Assembly: GCF_000002425.4 (NCBI RefSeq)
Contig: NC_037265.1
Span: forward strand, 8,112,767-8,176,766
Reading direction: 5' to 3'
DNA length: 64,000 bases
Source of the DNA: Physcomitrium patens
Lineage: Eukaryota > Streptophyta > Bryopsida > Funariales > Funariaceae
Positions 38,065 to 48,990 of this stretch are shown here, piece by piece. The translations under genes and the position numbers were made by a program. Numbering within the stretch: the first letter of the stretch is position 1; each line of letters opens with the position of its first letter. The notes beneath the pieces are model-generated. The model was not told the origin of the DNA, ran no database searches, and saw only the letters and a program-made list of their open reading frames with translations.

Positions 38065-39144
38065 ATGGCTACTGCAATGGAGCGTGCTGCAATCGGATCC
38101 GAGGAAGCCAGGATGGAAGGGCGTGGTCCTGGTGGTAGAGCAGCAGAAGCTGCAAGGAATGTCGCAACTGGCAGGGACCAGCCAGGCTTTGATCGTTACA
38201 ACGACGGCGTGGGACACACTGGTGCTGGTCCTTTCAATACTAAGGGAACAGACGTTCGAGACAGAGGTCTTTTGGATGGTAGGCGCGACCACCATCACGA
38301 TGGCTTGATCGGTGATCACCACCACGATGGCGTGATCGGCGGTCACCATCACAACGGCTTGCTCGGGGGTGGTCATCATGGTCCATTGAGCGGAGGGGGA
38401 CTAGGACACACTGAGGAAGAAATGGCTCGGTTGAGGAGCAAGACGCACATCACAGCAGAGGGCGAGGCATACTGCCCCAATCCCAATCTGAGGGATCTCC
38501 CCAAGGAATTCGAGACAAGGGTGCAAGTCATCCAGCGTTACCCTGAGATGAAAACCGTCGAGAAGACGGACTTCGTGAAGGAAGTTCACCACGAGGAACG
38601 CACCATCATCGTGCAGAGGAGCAGGGTCATCCATGACGACATTGAGAGGATCGACCGCGTACCAGTGGTGAGGCAAGTGCCGAAGACGAGAATCGAGATC
38701 CACTACAGAACTGTCCAGGAAGAAATGGAAGTCATCGACATGGTCCAAGAGGTGGATTATATCGATATGCCTCGGATCGAGATGGTTCCTCGTGTTATCA
38801 CGGAGGAAGTGGAGGAAAGAGTTATCGTCCCCGTGGTCAGAGAGGTTCCTGTCACCCGCATGGTGGAGGTACCCACCGGCAACTACTGTGAGGCACCTGC
38901 AGGTTCCTTCGTCAGCCCCGGAGATTTCAACCTCCTGCACCTCAAGGGTGCTGGTCTTGGAGGTCTTCTGCACCGCAGCAAATCTAGTAGCTCGTCATCT
39001 TCGTCCTCGTCGTCATCCTCCGACGATGAGGGTCACGTCGCGCACGATGGCACCACTACTGGCCTTGAGCCCAACGTTAATGGAACCGTGGCTCCGCGCC
39101 GCCGTAAGAAGAAGAGCTTGTTGAGGAGAGTCTTGCACCAGTAG
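38065..39144 (+). CDS. 359-aa His/Gly-repeat protein with an alveolin/articulin-like charged V-P domain
   Basis: Single open exon, GC-richer than its surroundings, with a start in a GCAATGG-like context after a candidate leader intron. Residues 1-70: Ala/Gly/Arg-rich, LEA-like in composition. Residues 75-110: four 9-residue units of the DHHHDGLIG type, likely able to bind metal. Residues 150-271: a run of charged and Val/Ile/Pro residues with no Cys, containing the repeated words VPVVRQVPKTRIEI (199-212) and VPVVREVPVTRMVEVP (255-270). This pattern resembles the repeats of alveolins and articulins. Residues 307-319 are 13 Ser followed by Asp-Asp-Glu; the end (345-359) is strongly basic (PRRRKKKSLLRR). 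There is no signal peptide or membrane span, so it is probably cytosolic or at the cell cortex. The function is unknown; a stress (LEA-like) protein is the main alternative. Confidence 0.9.
   Translation: MATAMERAAIGSEEARMEGRGPGGRAAEAARNVATGRDQPGFDRYNDGVGHTGAGPFNTKGTDVRDRGLLDGRRDHHHDGLIGDHHHDGVIGGHHHNGLLGGGHHGPLSGGGLGHTEEEMARLRSKTHITAEGEAYCPNPNLRDLPKEFETRVQVIQRYPEMKTVEKTDFVKEVHHEERTIIVQRSRVIHDDIERIDRVPVVRQVPKTRIEIHYRTVQEEMEVIDMVQEVDYIDMPRIEMVPRVITEEVEERVIVPVVREVPVTRMVEVPTGNYCEAPAGSFVSPGDFNLLHLKGAGLGGLLHRSKSSSSSSSSSSSSSDDEGHVAHDGTTTGLEPNVNGTVAPRRRKKKSLLRRVLHQ
38287..38394 (+). repeat. In-frame 27-bp minisatellite coding HHH-D-G units
   Basis: Four tandem units of 9 codons (residues 75-110). 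The first three keep three consecutive His; the fourth is degenerate with two. Confidence 0.88.
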
Positions 39145-42100
39145 ATACAGCGTCTGATTTCTCACTTGTAACGTAGGGCATGTTCATGGGTTTGCTTATG
39201 ATATTGTATTCTATTGCATTTATTTTGATCTATAGACGAAGTCTTTTTTGCAATGTTGTTATAAATTATTACATATAGTGAGAAAAGTAAATACAAAGAA
39301 TCATCTTATTCATAGGACGCACCACAATAACCGCACATCTTGTCCACAATGGTACTAAGTTTTGCAAAATAGATACTTCTGAGCTCTACTTCTAAATGTA
39401 ATAAAAGATTAAATTCATTTTGTGTAATGAATATTATAGTACATTTACATTACTCCTATACAATATCAAAATAATTAAATAAATATTGTTAGTTTTTGCA
39501 ATATTTGTGGTATCTAAAAAAAAAAACATTGCAATATATATTGCTTCTCTTTCAAACAGATTTTTTCTTATTACATTCCACTTAATATTGCAAAAAACTC
39601 TTTCCGAAATATCAAATAAGATCTAATTTTAAATTACTTTATATTATTGAAAATGTCTAATAGAACTAATATTTGCATAAGAATTAAATAACCTTCTGTA
39701 TTTCTATTGTTGGAAATTTGAAAAAAATTAATTAAATTTTTATTTTTTATGTTTTACTTTCTTTGTGTGATAAAAAACTTATAAAATCTTATATTCTTTA
39801 CATCTGAAAAAGAATTTGGAAATATTTTTAAAAAAATGTATAAATACTCTGAATATTTTATCAACTTATTTTTATAAAAAAATATCTTTTATTGTATTTA
39901 ATCTTATTGATATTTATCTACTCTAAATTGACACTACATATTTAAGTAGTTGCTAATACTGTTTGTTATTTCATTACACTATAAACAATTGATCTTTTAC
40001 TTGCACGTCTTTTGAATTCTAAGAATACTATTATTATTGAAAATATAAATATAAATATAAACTCTCGATTTAATATAATCTAATTTTTAAATGTTTTTTA
40101 TAAATAAATAATTAAAGATTCTACATAATAATTCTTTATTATAAGTTCCTTTTTTTTATACGTATAATATTTCTTTTAATATTTAATCATTCTTTTACTT
40201 TTAATTTTATATTTAAAAAAATATATATACAAATTTTTTTTCTTTCTAAAAAATTATTATTACTATAAAAAATTCATATATATATATATATATATATATA
40301 TTCATATTATTGTAAATAAAATTTACCTTAAAATATACTAACTTTTATTTTATACATTATAAAAACATCTTTATAATTTTTTATAGTTTTTTTTAAGTAT
40401 TTTATTTTTATTTTCATACTTAAATCCAAACTAAGATATATCTCTTTAATATTTTTTTAAAGATTATATACCTTTTTTTATATTTGAAAGTAGTTATAAT
40501 TAATAATAAAAAAATTATATAAAAAAATATATAATAATATGTTAATTTTTTGAAAGATAATAAAAATATGCTTAAATAGAAATATACATGTATATATATA
40601 TAAGAATGTTAAAGCAATCCAAACTTTTACTAAAGTAATCCACCTATCATCACAATCATAAAAAAATAATCATCTTTAGATTCATTTCTCTATTATTGAA
40701 TCCATAACTAATAAAAACTAAGTATATTTATTTGCAATCATGATTACTTAATCGTCATAGTCATTACTATCATAGCCACTTCTATTTATTATAGTCCTTC
40801 CTGATAGAATCTTAATCATATGTTTAAAAAGAAGAAAGAGATTCATTCTACATTATTTGTATTTTCTTGCCCCCACTTTGCAACTTAGCTCTATTGAGTT
40901 CTCTTCTAATTTGCCATTAGTTACAAGCTTTGTTATTTGCATAGCTCTACTCATATTTGCTACTAGTTATCCATAAGATTATTGCTCAGTACATTTGTGA
41001 TGTAATAACTTTTCCAAGATGACAGAAATTATTTGTCCAAGCTTTAATAAATATTTTCTTATGTGGTATCCAAGTATTTTATAAATACACAATAACTCCA
41101 TGAATAACATTGGGAATATATTTGCTATAAAGATTAATTCATTCCAAATCAAGAAGCCCTTTAAAAGGTGCATTATACACAATGGACCAATTTGCAAAAA
41201 AATGAACATTATCCTATTTCCATCTTATTTGAAAAATCAATTTTTATAATATGCTAATAATTTTATAATATATCAAATATAGAATAATACATTTGAAGTA
41301 AAAAATACTAATTCAATAGCATTTATTAATGCTAAATTCTTATCAATTCTAATACATATGGATCAAATATCTCCATAAAGTTGCAAAAGTTTGATTAATA
41401 TCCAATTAAAAAAATATTTTGTTTCTTCTTCGAAAAAAAAATATTGAAGAAAAAAAGTCTAAAAGCTACAAATGCTTAGCATCAACAAGGATTGTAGTCT
41501 AAGAGAAGTGTGGAGAAAGATATCTCTTACTTCCAACACCCTTTACTTGTAGGTGGAGTTTACATCCTAAGTACATAGACTTCTATCACACTTGAAATCT
41601 ATGCAATTTTTGTCAAAGTGAAATTTACAAATGACATCTATGCTATCTTTCATCACTTCTATACTTTCAAAATATACATTTACAGGTGCAAACATATGTA
41701 CATCACTTTCCATTGCAAAATAAAAATAACTATGGAATATAGAATTTCTTCTCCTCTATACATTATATACAATGTGAAAAAAATAAACTATAATATAGGA
41801 CTAACATGAAGAAGATTAACTATACAAATACTTATATTTGTAATAAGACAAGAAAAATAAAAATAAATATTAATAATAGCTATTAGGAATTGTCGAAAAT
41901 CATATTAAAATTATAGTTTTTTTTATTCAAAAGTGAATGACAATTTCAATGATAAAGAAGATCATAAATATCATGTATTGATTTAAGATAATGGACATAT
42001 TGCTTTGATAAAAGTTTGGGTTGCTTTAATATTCTCTTGCATATATTAAAAATAATTATTATGAGGATATTATAGAAATATTGAATTAATATTAGAATAC

Positions 42101-44990
42101 TAAAAAATTATTGATTTGATTAATGATGGTCTTAATCTTGTCTATATATTTACTAGGTAACAAAAATGCAATATAAAAACTTTCTTAGAACCACAAGGTT
42201 TGTTAAACAATAGTCTAAAATATAGAATATTTTTGTAGTAGTTTTATAAATTAATAAATTTTTTCATAAAAGTTTTTATTGCAATATAGTATAGATAAAT
42301 ATATATATATATATATATATATATCATTTTTATTCCTTAAATATGTTGAAATATTAAAAATACTCCTATATTCTTAATAATAGAAAATATTTCTTTGAAA
42401 GTTTCGATAATAATAAAAACAAACTTGAATATGATAAGTTATCTCTGATTTGACAAAAATCTTTGGATTCCATTACTTTTTTTTTGTTTTGTATGAGACA
42501 CAAATCTCTCCATGATACCATTTGTATATGGTGGAGTGGAGAGGAATTCTATGTAAGTGCCATAGTTTTTTTTTATGCTAATGTACAATATTCTTAACTT
42601 CTTTACTTCCTCATTTTTTAGATTACTTAGATTCTTCATTTCTTATTCTTATTGTACAAATTATCAAAAAAAACTTTTAGAAAGTTTAATTGAAGTACCT
42701 AAATACTCATTTGTATTGCCAAAGTATAAGTTAGTTGATGCTCTTGTTGTAAGTGATGCTTGCTAGAATAGTTTCTATTGTAGTAATGAATGTTTTAGGA
42801 AAATTGAGTTAAAAAAGCCTCCATATTTGTCCATGAGTTATAATTTAGTAGAGGGCATTTTTAGCAAGTTTATTAGATTATTTCAACTGTCAAAGTCAAG
42901 AGGATGTAGACAAGGAGTAGTATGCAAAAGCTCAAGAATTTTTAAGTGCTCTACAATCAAAGTGTAAAGTCATGGTTGCTTTCTACAGCAAGTAAGAAGA
43001 AGAAAGAAATTATTTTGCAATAAATGCAATGTCATATTGTGATTTGGCTACCATGTGAAAATAATGCACATGTATATCTAATATATAATTTATTATACAA
43101 TGTAGTAAAAGCTATGTTATTAGATTTTAGTTAGTTATAAAATATGATTAGATTACTACTTTAAAGTGGTTAGTTTAAAAAGGCTATTATTGAAGTTGAC
43201 ATTATATTGATAATAGTTTTATATATATAGAGCAGCCTTTATTAGATATTGGTGATTTTTAAAATCTTATTTTGTTTCTTTTATTTGGTGTTTATAACAT
43301 ATATTTTATAAATCTTATTATAAAAAAAAAGTGTTAACGAAGGATTTTGGTAGCAAGAAAAATAGTTAAGACATCTATATGGATGAATGGAGATGGATGA
43401 TGAAAATCTCTATTACTATTGGCCAAAAGGCATGTCCAATGGACTTCAAGGAGGCTACCTGAGGCCATATTAGGAATTAGGATTATTCTTTTGAAGCCAT
43501 TTGAACTTGAGAGGCTAAAGTCAAAAAAATTAGGTTTTTTGCTATGGTTTTGGTATAAATTTTGAATGATTTAGAATTTTTATGAAAGAGATATAGGTGC
43601 TCAAAGTTAAGGTATTGATTTCATATCTATTGTCAGTCCTTTGGACGTATTGCACATGTACAAAAAACAATGAAGGATCAGAAATTGGAATTGGAGAGAA
43701 CTCTTTCTTGACTATACTTTTCATATATTGCTTGATGAATTTTATGCTGGGATAAAGAAGATGTAGGAAGTTGAAATTAGGGCTTGCAATCTAAAGGCAG
43801 TAAGTAATTTGATTTGCTAGTGGTTGTATTTTGAGCTATATCTTGAGCAATTTGATGAGATTTTAGCTAAAAATTTCCAAAAATGTGTATTATTATATTA
43901 CTAAACTTTGTATATAAATTTTGTAGGATTTGAATTTTGGATTTTTGAGATATGGAAAAAATAGTACTTAGGTGCTTGTAAATTAGGATTTAAAGCACCT
44001 TCTAGGATTTCTAAGATGTCAAATGATCTATAATAGATTTATAATTTATTTTTATTTTTATAATAAATCTTAAGAATAAAATCTACATTTTCTAGAAATT
44101 TGATAAAAATTGAATAATTGAATCAAGAAATATGAATTTCTAAAATTTGGAAAAAAAATCCTTTAGTAGAGAAAAATATTTTGAAAAGATTTTGCTATAA
44201 TTTGGACATTTTATGCAAAATAAAGGACTTTTTGGTAACCAAGACTTCATATACATATTAAAAATAAAGATTTGCAGCTGTAGCAAAATTATAGTATAAA
44301 GTTGGATTTTTATAAAGAAATTATGGCTTTTCTTTGAGCATATTGAAATCAAGCTTATCTACAAATGATTTAGTTATAATTGAATATAGCAAAGGATATT
44401 AGGGCATTTCTAAATGGCTTAGAAAGCCTCATGAATAAAGCTTTTTAAATATAAAAATAATTTTATCAATAGAATATCTTTTGATACTATTATTTGGCCT
44501 CTATAATAAAAATACATCATTTATTGAAACTTGCCTAATAAGTAAAAACTAAATTCTCTATAGCTAGGTATCTAATGTATTTTCAAATAAAAAATCACGC
44601 CATACGATAGCAAGTGAAGTAATAGTTATGATCTTGAGACTTCAAGAGGAGAATGCAATTGTCTAAATGGAAGCTCTGGAATTTCAGCAAATAGTAATGG
44701 AGAAGGCCATGGATTATCAAGATGCCATTGACATTTTATTAGAAATTTGTACAAAACTCGAAGATGACAAAATTGCATTAACAAGAAGAATTTAAATTGT
44801 TCAAAGCGAAATTAAACACTGCATTGATAGAAGAAAGGAATTATGCTAAAAAAAGTGGAAAGGAATTATGTCTCAATGCTATTATTAGAAAAATATCTTA
44901 CAGATGTAAAATTAACTTCTTCAAAATCTGAACAAGCAAATCTTCTTAGCAAGAAATGATGTTTTGTAACTCTTTCATGCACTTGATGCC
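39145..44990. other. AT-rich intergenic stretch
   Basis: After the likely 3' UTR of the 38065 gene (to about 39250) there is nearly 6 kb without a gene I can support. (TA)n tracts lie near 40276-40302 and 42299-42324. A stretch at 43300-44050 is less AT-rich and resembles old non-coding repeat DNA. At about 44616-44860 the plus strand reads as a broken coiled-coil frame, annotated separately. Confidence 0.6.
44616..44860 (+). pseudogene. Decayed coiled-coil reading frame
   Basis: In one plus frame the sequence reads as a run of helical, heptad-like segments (MEALEFQQIVMEKAMDYQDA, then LLEICTKLEDDKIALTRRI) although it is broken more than once. I do not know the parent. It could be the remnant of a mobile-element protein or of a host coiled-coil gene. 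The 43-bp tandem repeat begins about 135 bp downstream. Confidence 0.35.
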
Positions 44991-44995
44991 CCAAC

Positions 44996-45181
44996 AAGAT
45001 GATGAAGCTCAAGCCTGAAGGTTGACTTAGGATATATTAAGATGATGAAGCCCAAGCATGAAGGTCAACTTAAGACACATTAAGAAAATGAAGCTCAAGT
45101 ATAAAGGTCAACTTAGGACACATCAAGATAGTAAAGTCCAAGCATGAAGGTCAACTTTAAGTACATTAAGATGATGAAGCC
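44996..45181 (+). repeat. 43-bp minisatellite, about 4.3 units
   Basis: Four full units and a partial fifth of a 43-bp repeat built on AAGATGATGAAGCTCAAGC followed by a TGAAGGTCAACTTAGGACAC-type half. Units differ from each other at several positions each, so the array is not very recent. Confidence 0.9.
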
Positions 45182-45853
45182 AAAGAGGACCAACTGTACT
45201 TACATGGAATCCCTAACCACCTCACTATGCATGAAGGGTGTCACCTAAAACGGATGACAAGACTGGAACTATCTAATACTAAACAATAAGCAAGAAAACA
45301 TTGAAGGCACAACATTTGTGTTGCATATGTAATATTAAAATACTAATAGAATCCAAGGATTTTTATTGGATTAGAGATAACTTATCATACTCCAAGATGT
45401 TTTTGCTGTTATCAAAACTTTGAGGGATACATTTGCTATTATCAATGATGTAGGAATATTCTTGATATTTCAACATATTTGAGAGGTACATCTGATGTTT
45501 TTTTCTTAAATTTTTTTTTTGTATAATTGTGTCTAAGAATCTTGCTTATAATTACTTCTATTTAATTTTTATTTTTTTATTTTTGATTATTTTTGTTAAT
45601 CTAAATAATATAGATAATTATGATATTATATATCATAGATGTTGGTTTTAATCATTTCTAATTTAGTTATAAAAAAGAACTATTGTTCTTTCAATCTTAA
45701 AATAGAAAAATTAAAAAAAAAACAAAAATCAATTTCTATGTATATATATATATATACATATATTATCAATTAATAATTATTATATAATATTTAATATTTT
45801 TTAAATTAAATTTTATAATTTTTAATAAAATTATTAGAAATTTTATTTCTTAA

Positions 45854-45891
<38 letters not shown>

Positions 45892-47670
45892 TTAAAAATA
45901 TTTTTGTAGCCATATTAATTTACTTTATTTTAATTTTTTTTCTTTACTAGTGATATTTTTTTATATATTCTAAATTTTCTTTTTAATATTCTTTTATTAC
46001 TTATTAGCTTTTTAGTAATCTTTTTTTTAATAAGAATGCTTTTACCAAAATGTCTTTTTTTTTAGCTCTCAAAAAAATTATATATGGTTTTCTTGCAATC
46101 ACTACTTTTTATAAGTTTTGTATTTATTTAAAAAATTTAATATAAAAAACATATTTAATCTACTAAATAAATATTAATTTTAATAATAAATATAGTAAAT
46201 ATATTTTTTTAATTATTTATATAAATTCAAAAAATTCTTAGATATTTTATGTTTTTATATTTTATTTTATACTAAATTTATGTATATGTATATCTTATAT
46301 TTTAGAAAAAAATTAATTAAATAATTTATGTAAAATTTAAAAGCTTCTATTATTAATTGTCTTGTGTACATAAAAAAATCAAAAGCATAATGATTTTTTT
46401 GTTAATAATAAAGTAAAAACCATTGTTAAGACAATTACATTAAAAAATTATGATATTTGTAAAAAAAAAAAAATTTTAACTTCTGTAAAAAAATCTAAAA
46501 GTTAAAACCTCAAATTTCTAAACCTTAATATATTATCTTAAATCATTTTATAGAATTTGCATGTTATTTTTGTAAGGTGTCATACAATGCAATTTTTTCA
46601 AGAACTAAATTGCTCAGTTTTATCTAAATTTGTCTAATTACTGTAAATTTATGATGAAAATATATTATTAAATGCAATGTTATAGTAAAAAAGAAAATTT
46701 AGAAGATTTAATATTATCATTGATTCTATAATTTAATATTATAGTTAATTATATTATAATATTAAATAAATTTAAAAAATATATAAGATTCAATTTTGAT
46801 AGAATTCAAATATTAAATAATATTTATATATTGTATCAAATCCAATTATTTATTAATTACTATTCTTTTGAAAACCAATTTTTACTACTCAATATTTAAA
46901 ATGTCAACAACATTCTAGATACTATTTCTCTTATGGCAATAATGCTTTATAAATATATTATTGGAAATCTCTGATATTCAATAACATATTTGTAACTTCA
47001 GTTTTTCAATTTATTAATTAGGTCAATTTATATTACATCACAAGCCAACTTATTAAAAAAAATTATGTACATTCTTTGTTATTGTAAAAAATAAAAATTG
47101 TTTCAGACATTTTTTTGGTTAAAATCCTTTAATTACCTTCGATTTACAACTTTACGGTTTAAAAAAATCTAAACTAGACAAGAAATTTAAATCCTTATTA
47201 TGTTATATTTAATATGAAATTACTTACATAAGTTGTAATAAAGAAGCAAGTATTAGATGCTTTGCTAAACAATACTACAAAGTATATTGCCATCATTACA
47301 ACAAATAATTAGAAAAATAATATGATTGCAATCAGATTCAAGAAATGTTTCTAATAAAGTAATTCACTTTGTGACATGTTTCATTCTCATGTATTTTTAG
47401 ATATTACATCAAAACCAAAATCATTAATACAATACATGATTTCTACAAAGTCGAATTCAGTTAATTTAATTCAAAGATATATATAAGAGACTCAAGTTGA
47501 AATATGATTCTACTAATGATATGAATAGGAGTAATTCTGACAAAGTTTTCACTGAAAAGTAAGCATCGCAAATGCCTAGAGGATTTGATTAATGTACACG
47601 AGATTTCTATTGATATGGTTCATGTTGCTCATGGAGAGCTGTTGAAATATGCTTCACTTTTCTGAATATA

Positions 47671-47706
<36 letters not shown>

Positions 47707-47740
47707 TATTTTTATTTATACTTATCAATATCAATCAAAA
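45182..47740. other. AT-rich intergenic stretch with (TA)n arrays
   Basis: No gene seen. (TA)n tracts at about 45738-45757, 45854-45888 and 47673-47703. Confidence 0.65.
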
Positions 47741-48600
47741 ACAAATGTAGTCCACCATGAGTAACTTATAAGCTCTCTTTTGATGATAAGAACGACCAAA
47801 ACAGTTGCACGGAATCAACAGATCAATCCGTGTAAATCAGTCACACCAAATTTGTTCACAGCTTTTGTGGAAGATTGTAACCTTATTGTAGCGAAGGAAA
47901 TCGACCAAAGCCAAGAGAGAAAATTGACAGCATTTGTTTAGTTCAAGTGCCGAAGACCTGGATTGAGGATATGGACCACGTTGTTAAAAAGAGAAGGGCG
48001 AGGCAACCGATCTGGTTCCGATCTTGGAAAATGTGGATTTGTTCAGATCTGGGCAGGTACCTCGCACCATCACCTACAAACATATCGTTCGGTGCTTGAG
48101 GAAATACCTCAACGTATGAAGCTGGGTTGTTGCACAAGTGGTGTCCACTTCTTCGTTTTGTGCAGCTACTTAGAGGTACTTGTTGGACATTAAGCAAAGG
48201 CGGAGACTTGAGACCTCCTCTACCACAATGTCCACCAACACGTTCATCATATGAGAAGACCGCTCAGCAGAACGAGGTTGATTCCGTCAGTGATGGGGGA
48301 ATACCCCATAATGTAGACGGCGCTGAGAGCCTTGAGAAGATGAAACTTAGTTGGCTGCACTGGATTCTACACCACCAGGTTGAGCCCCGCGAAAGTTGAC
48401 ACAGTTGCAATTGGCGAATTTCGTTGTCTGGTTTTCTTTAAAGCCCTTGTGGGTTGGCAGTTCACTATGAGGTTTCTTTGCTTGAAGACACTTTGCAATT
48501 TTGAGAAGATAATTCTGTGTTTCGTCTGTGAGAATAGCACGGTATTGTTACAAGTTGGTCTGTAGATTTCTCAATACAGAGAACTCTCTGTATTCCACTT
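47740..48600. other. Low-copy stretch downstream of the RLP gene, nature unclear
   Basis: GC-richer than the flank to the left. Open stretches overlap on both strands (minus 47943-48197; plus 48127-48399), the latter with a hydrophilic protein-like run (PTRSSYEKTAQQNEVDSVSD), but no domain is recognisable and no splicing model convinces me. It may be part of an unannotated gene or a decayed one. Confidence 0.3.
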
Positions 48601-48990
48601 CTGCGGACATTAATTCCGTCTGCGTGTGTAACATATCATGTATTTTCTATGAATTCTAAGCTATGGGAGTAATAACTTCAGGGGTTTGCCTTCAATTCTA
48701 GAGGGCATTGAACGCTGCAACTTACCGAGAACACCTACATCTATCTCTCTCCGACAGATGAGGCGAAAATGATCAGAAAATTCTCAAGTTTACGGAACAG
48801 TGCGAAATTTCCAAACCTGAGAGAGTTCGCCAAACTGGAATAAAACCAAACTTGTGCATCGTGTCGCTGGAGGATAAGGGGTCATTGAAGTCCGACGTTG
48901 GACTAAGGAGTGTTGATAGCAGACTTGCTGCTGGTGCACATCTATTTGATAAAATCCAATAATACAGGAGCGAATGAAACACAAGCTCCT
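48600..48990 (-). other. Probable 3' UTR of the RLP4-like gene
   Basis: The sequence directly after the stop codon keeps the GC-richer composition of the gene and holds no conserved frame. The true transcript end is not determined. Confidence 0.4.

Noticed and set aside
38401-38973. 190-codon minus-strand frame
   Set aside because: Antisense shadow of the alveolin-like gene, open because of its codon composition.
42439-42639. Minus frame with TPPYTNGIMERF as a Ty1/copia integrase
   Set aside because: It recalls the YTPQQNGVVER motif, but the spacing and the flanking residues do not fit, and no other copia domain lies nearby.
44996-45181. CRISPR-like array
   Set aside because: Units are contiguous and there are no unique spacers; it is a plain minisatellite in a eukaryotic setting.
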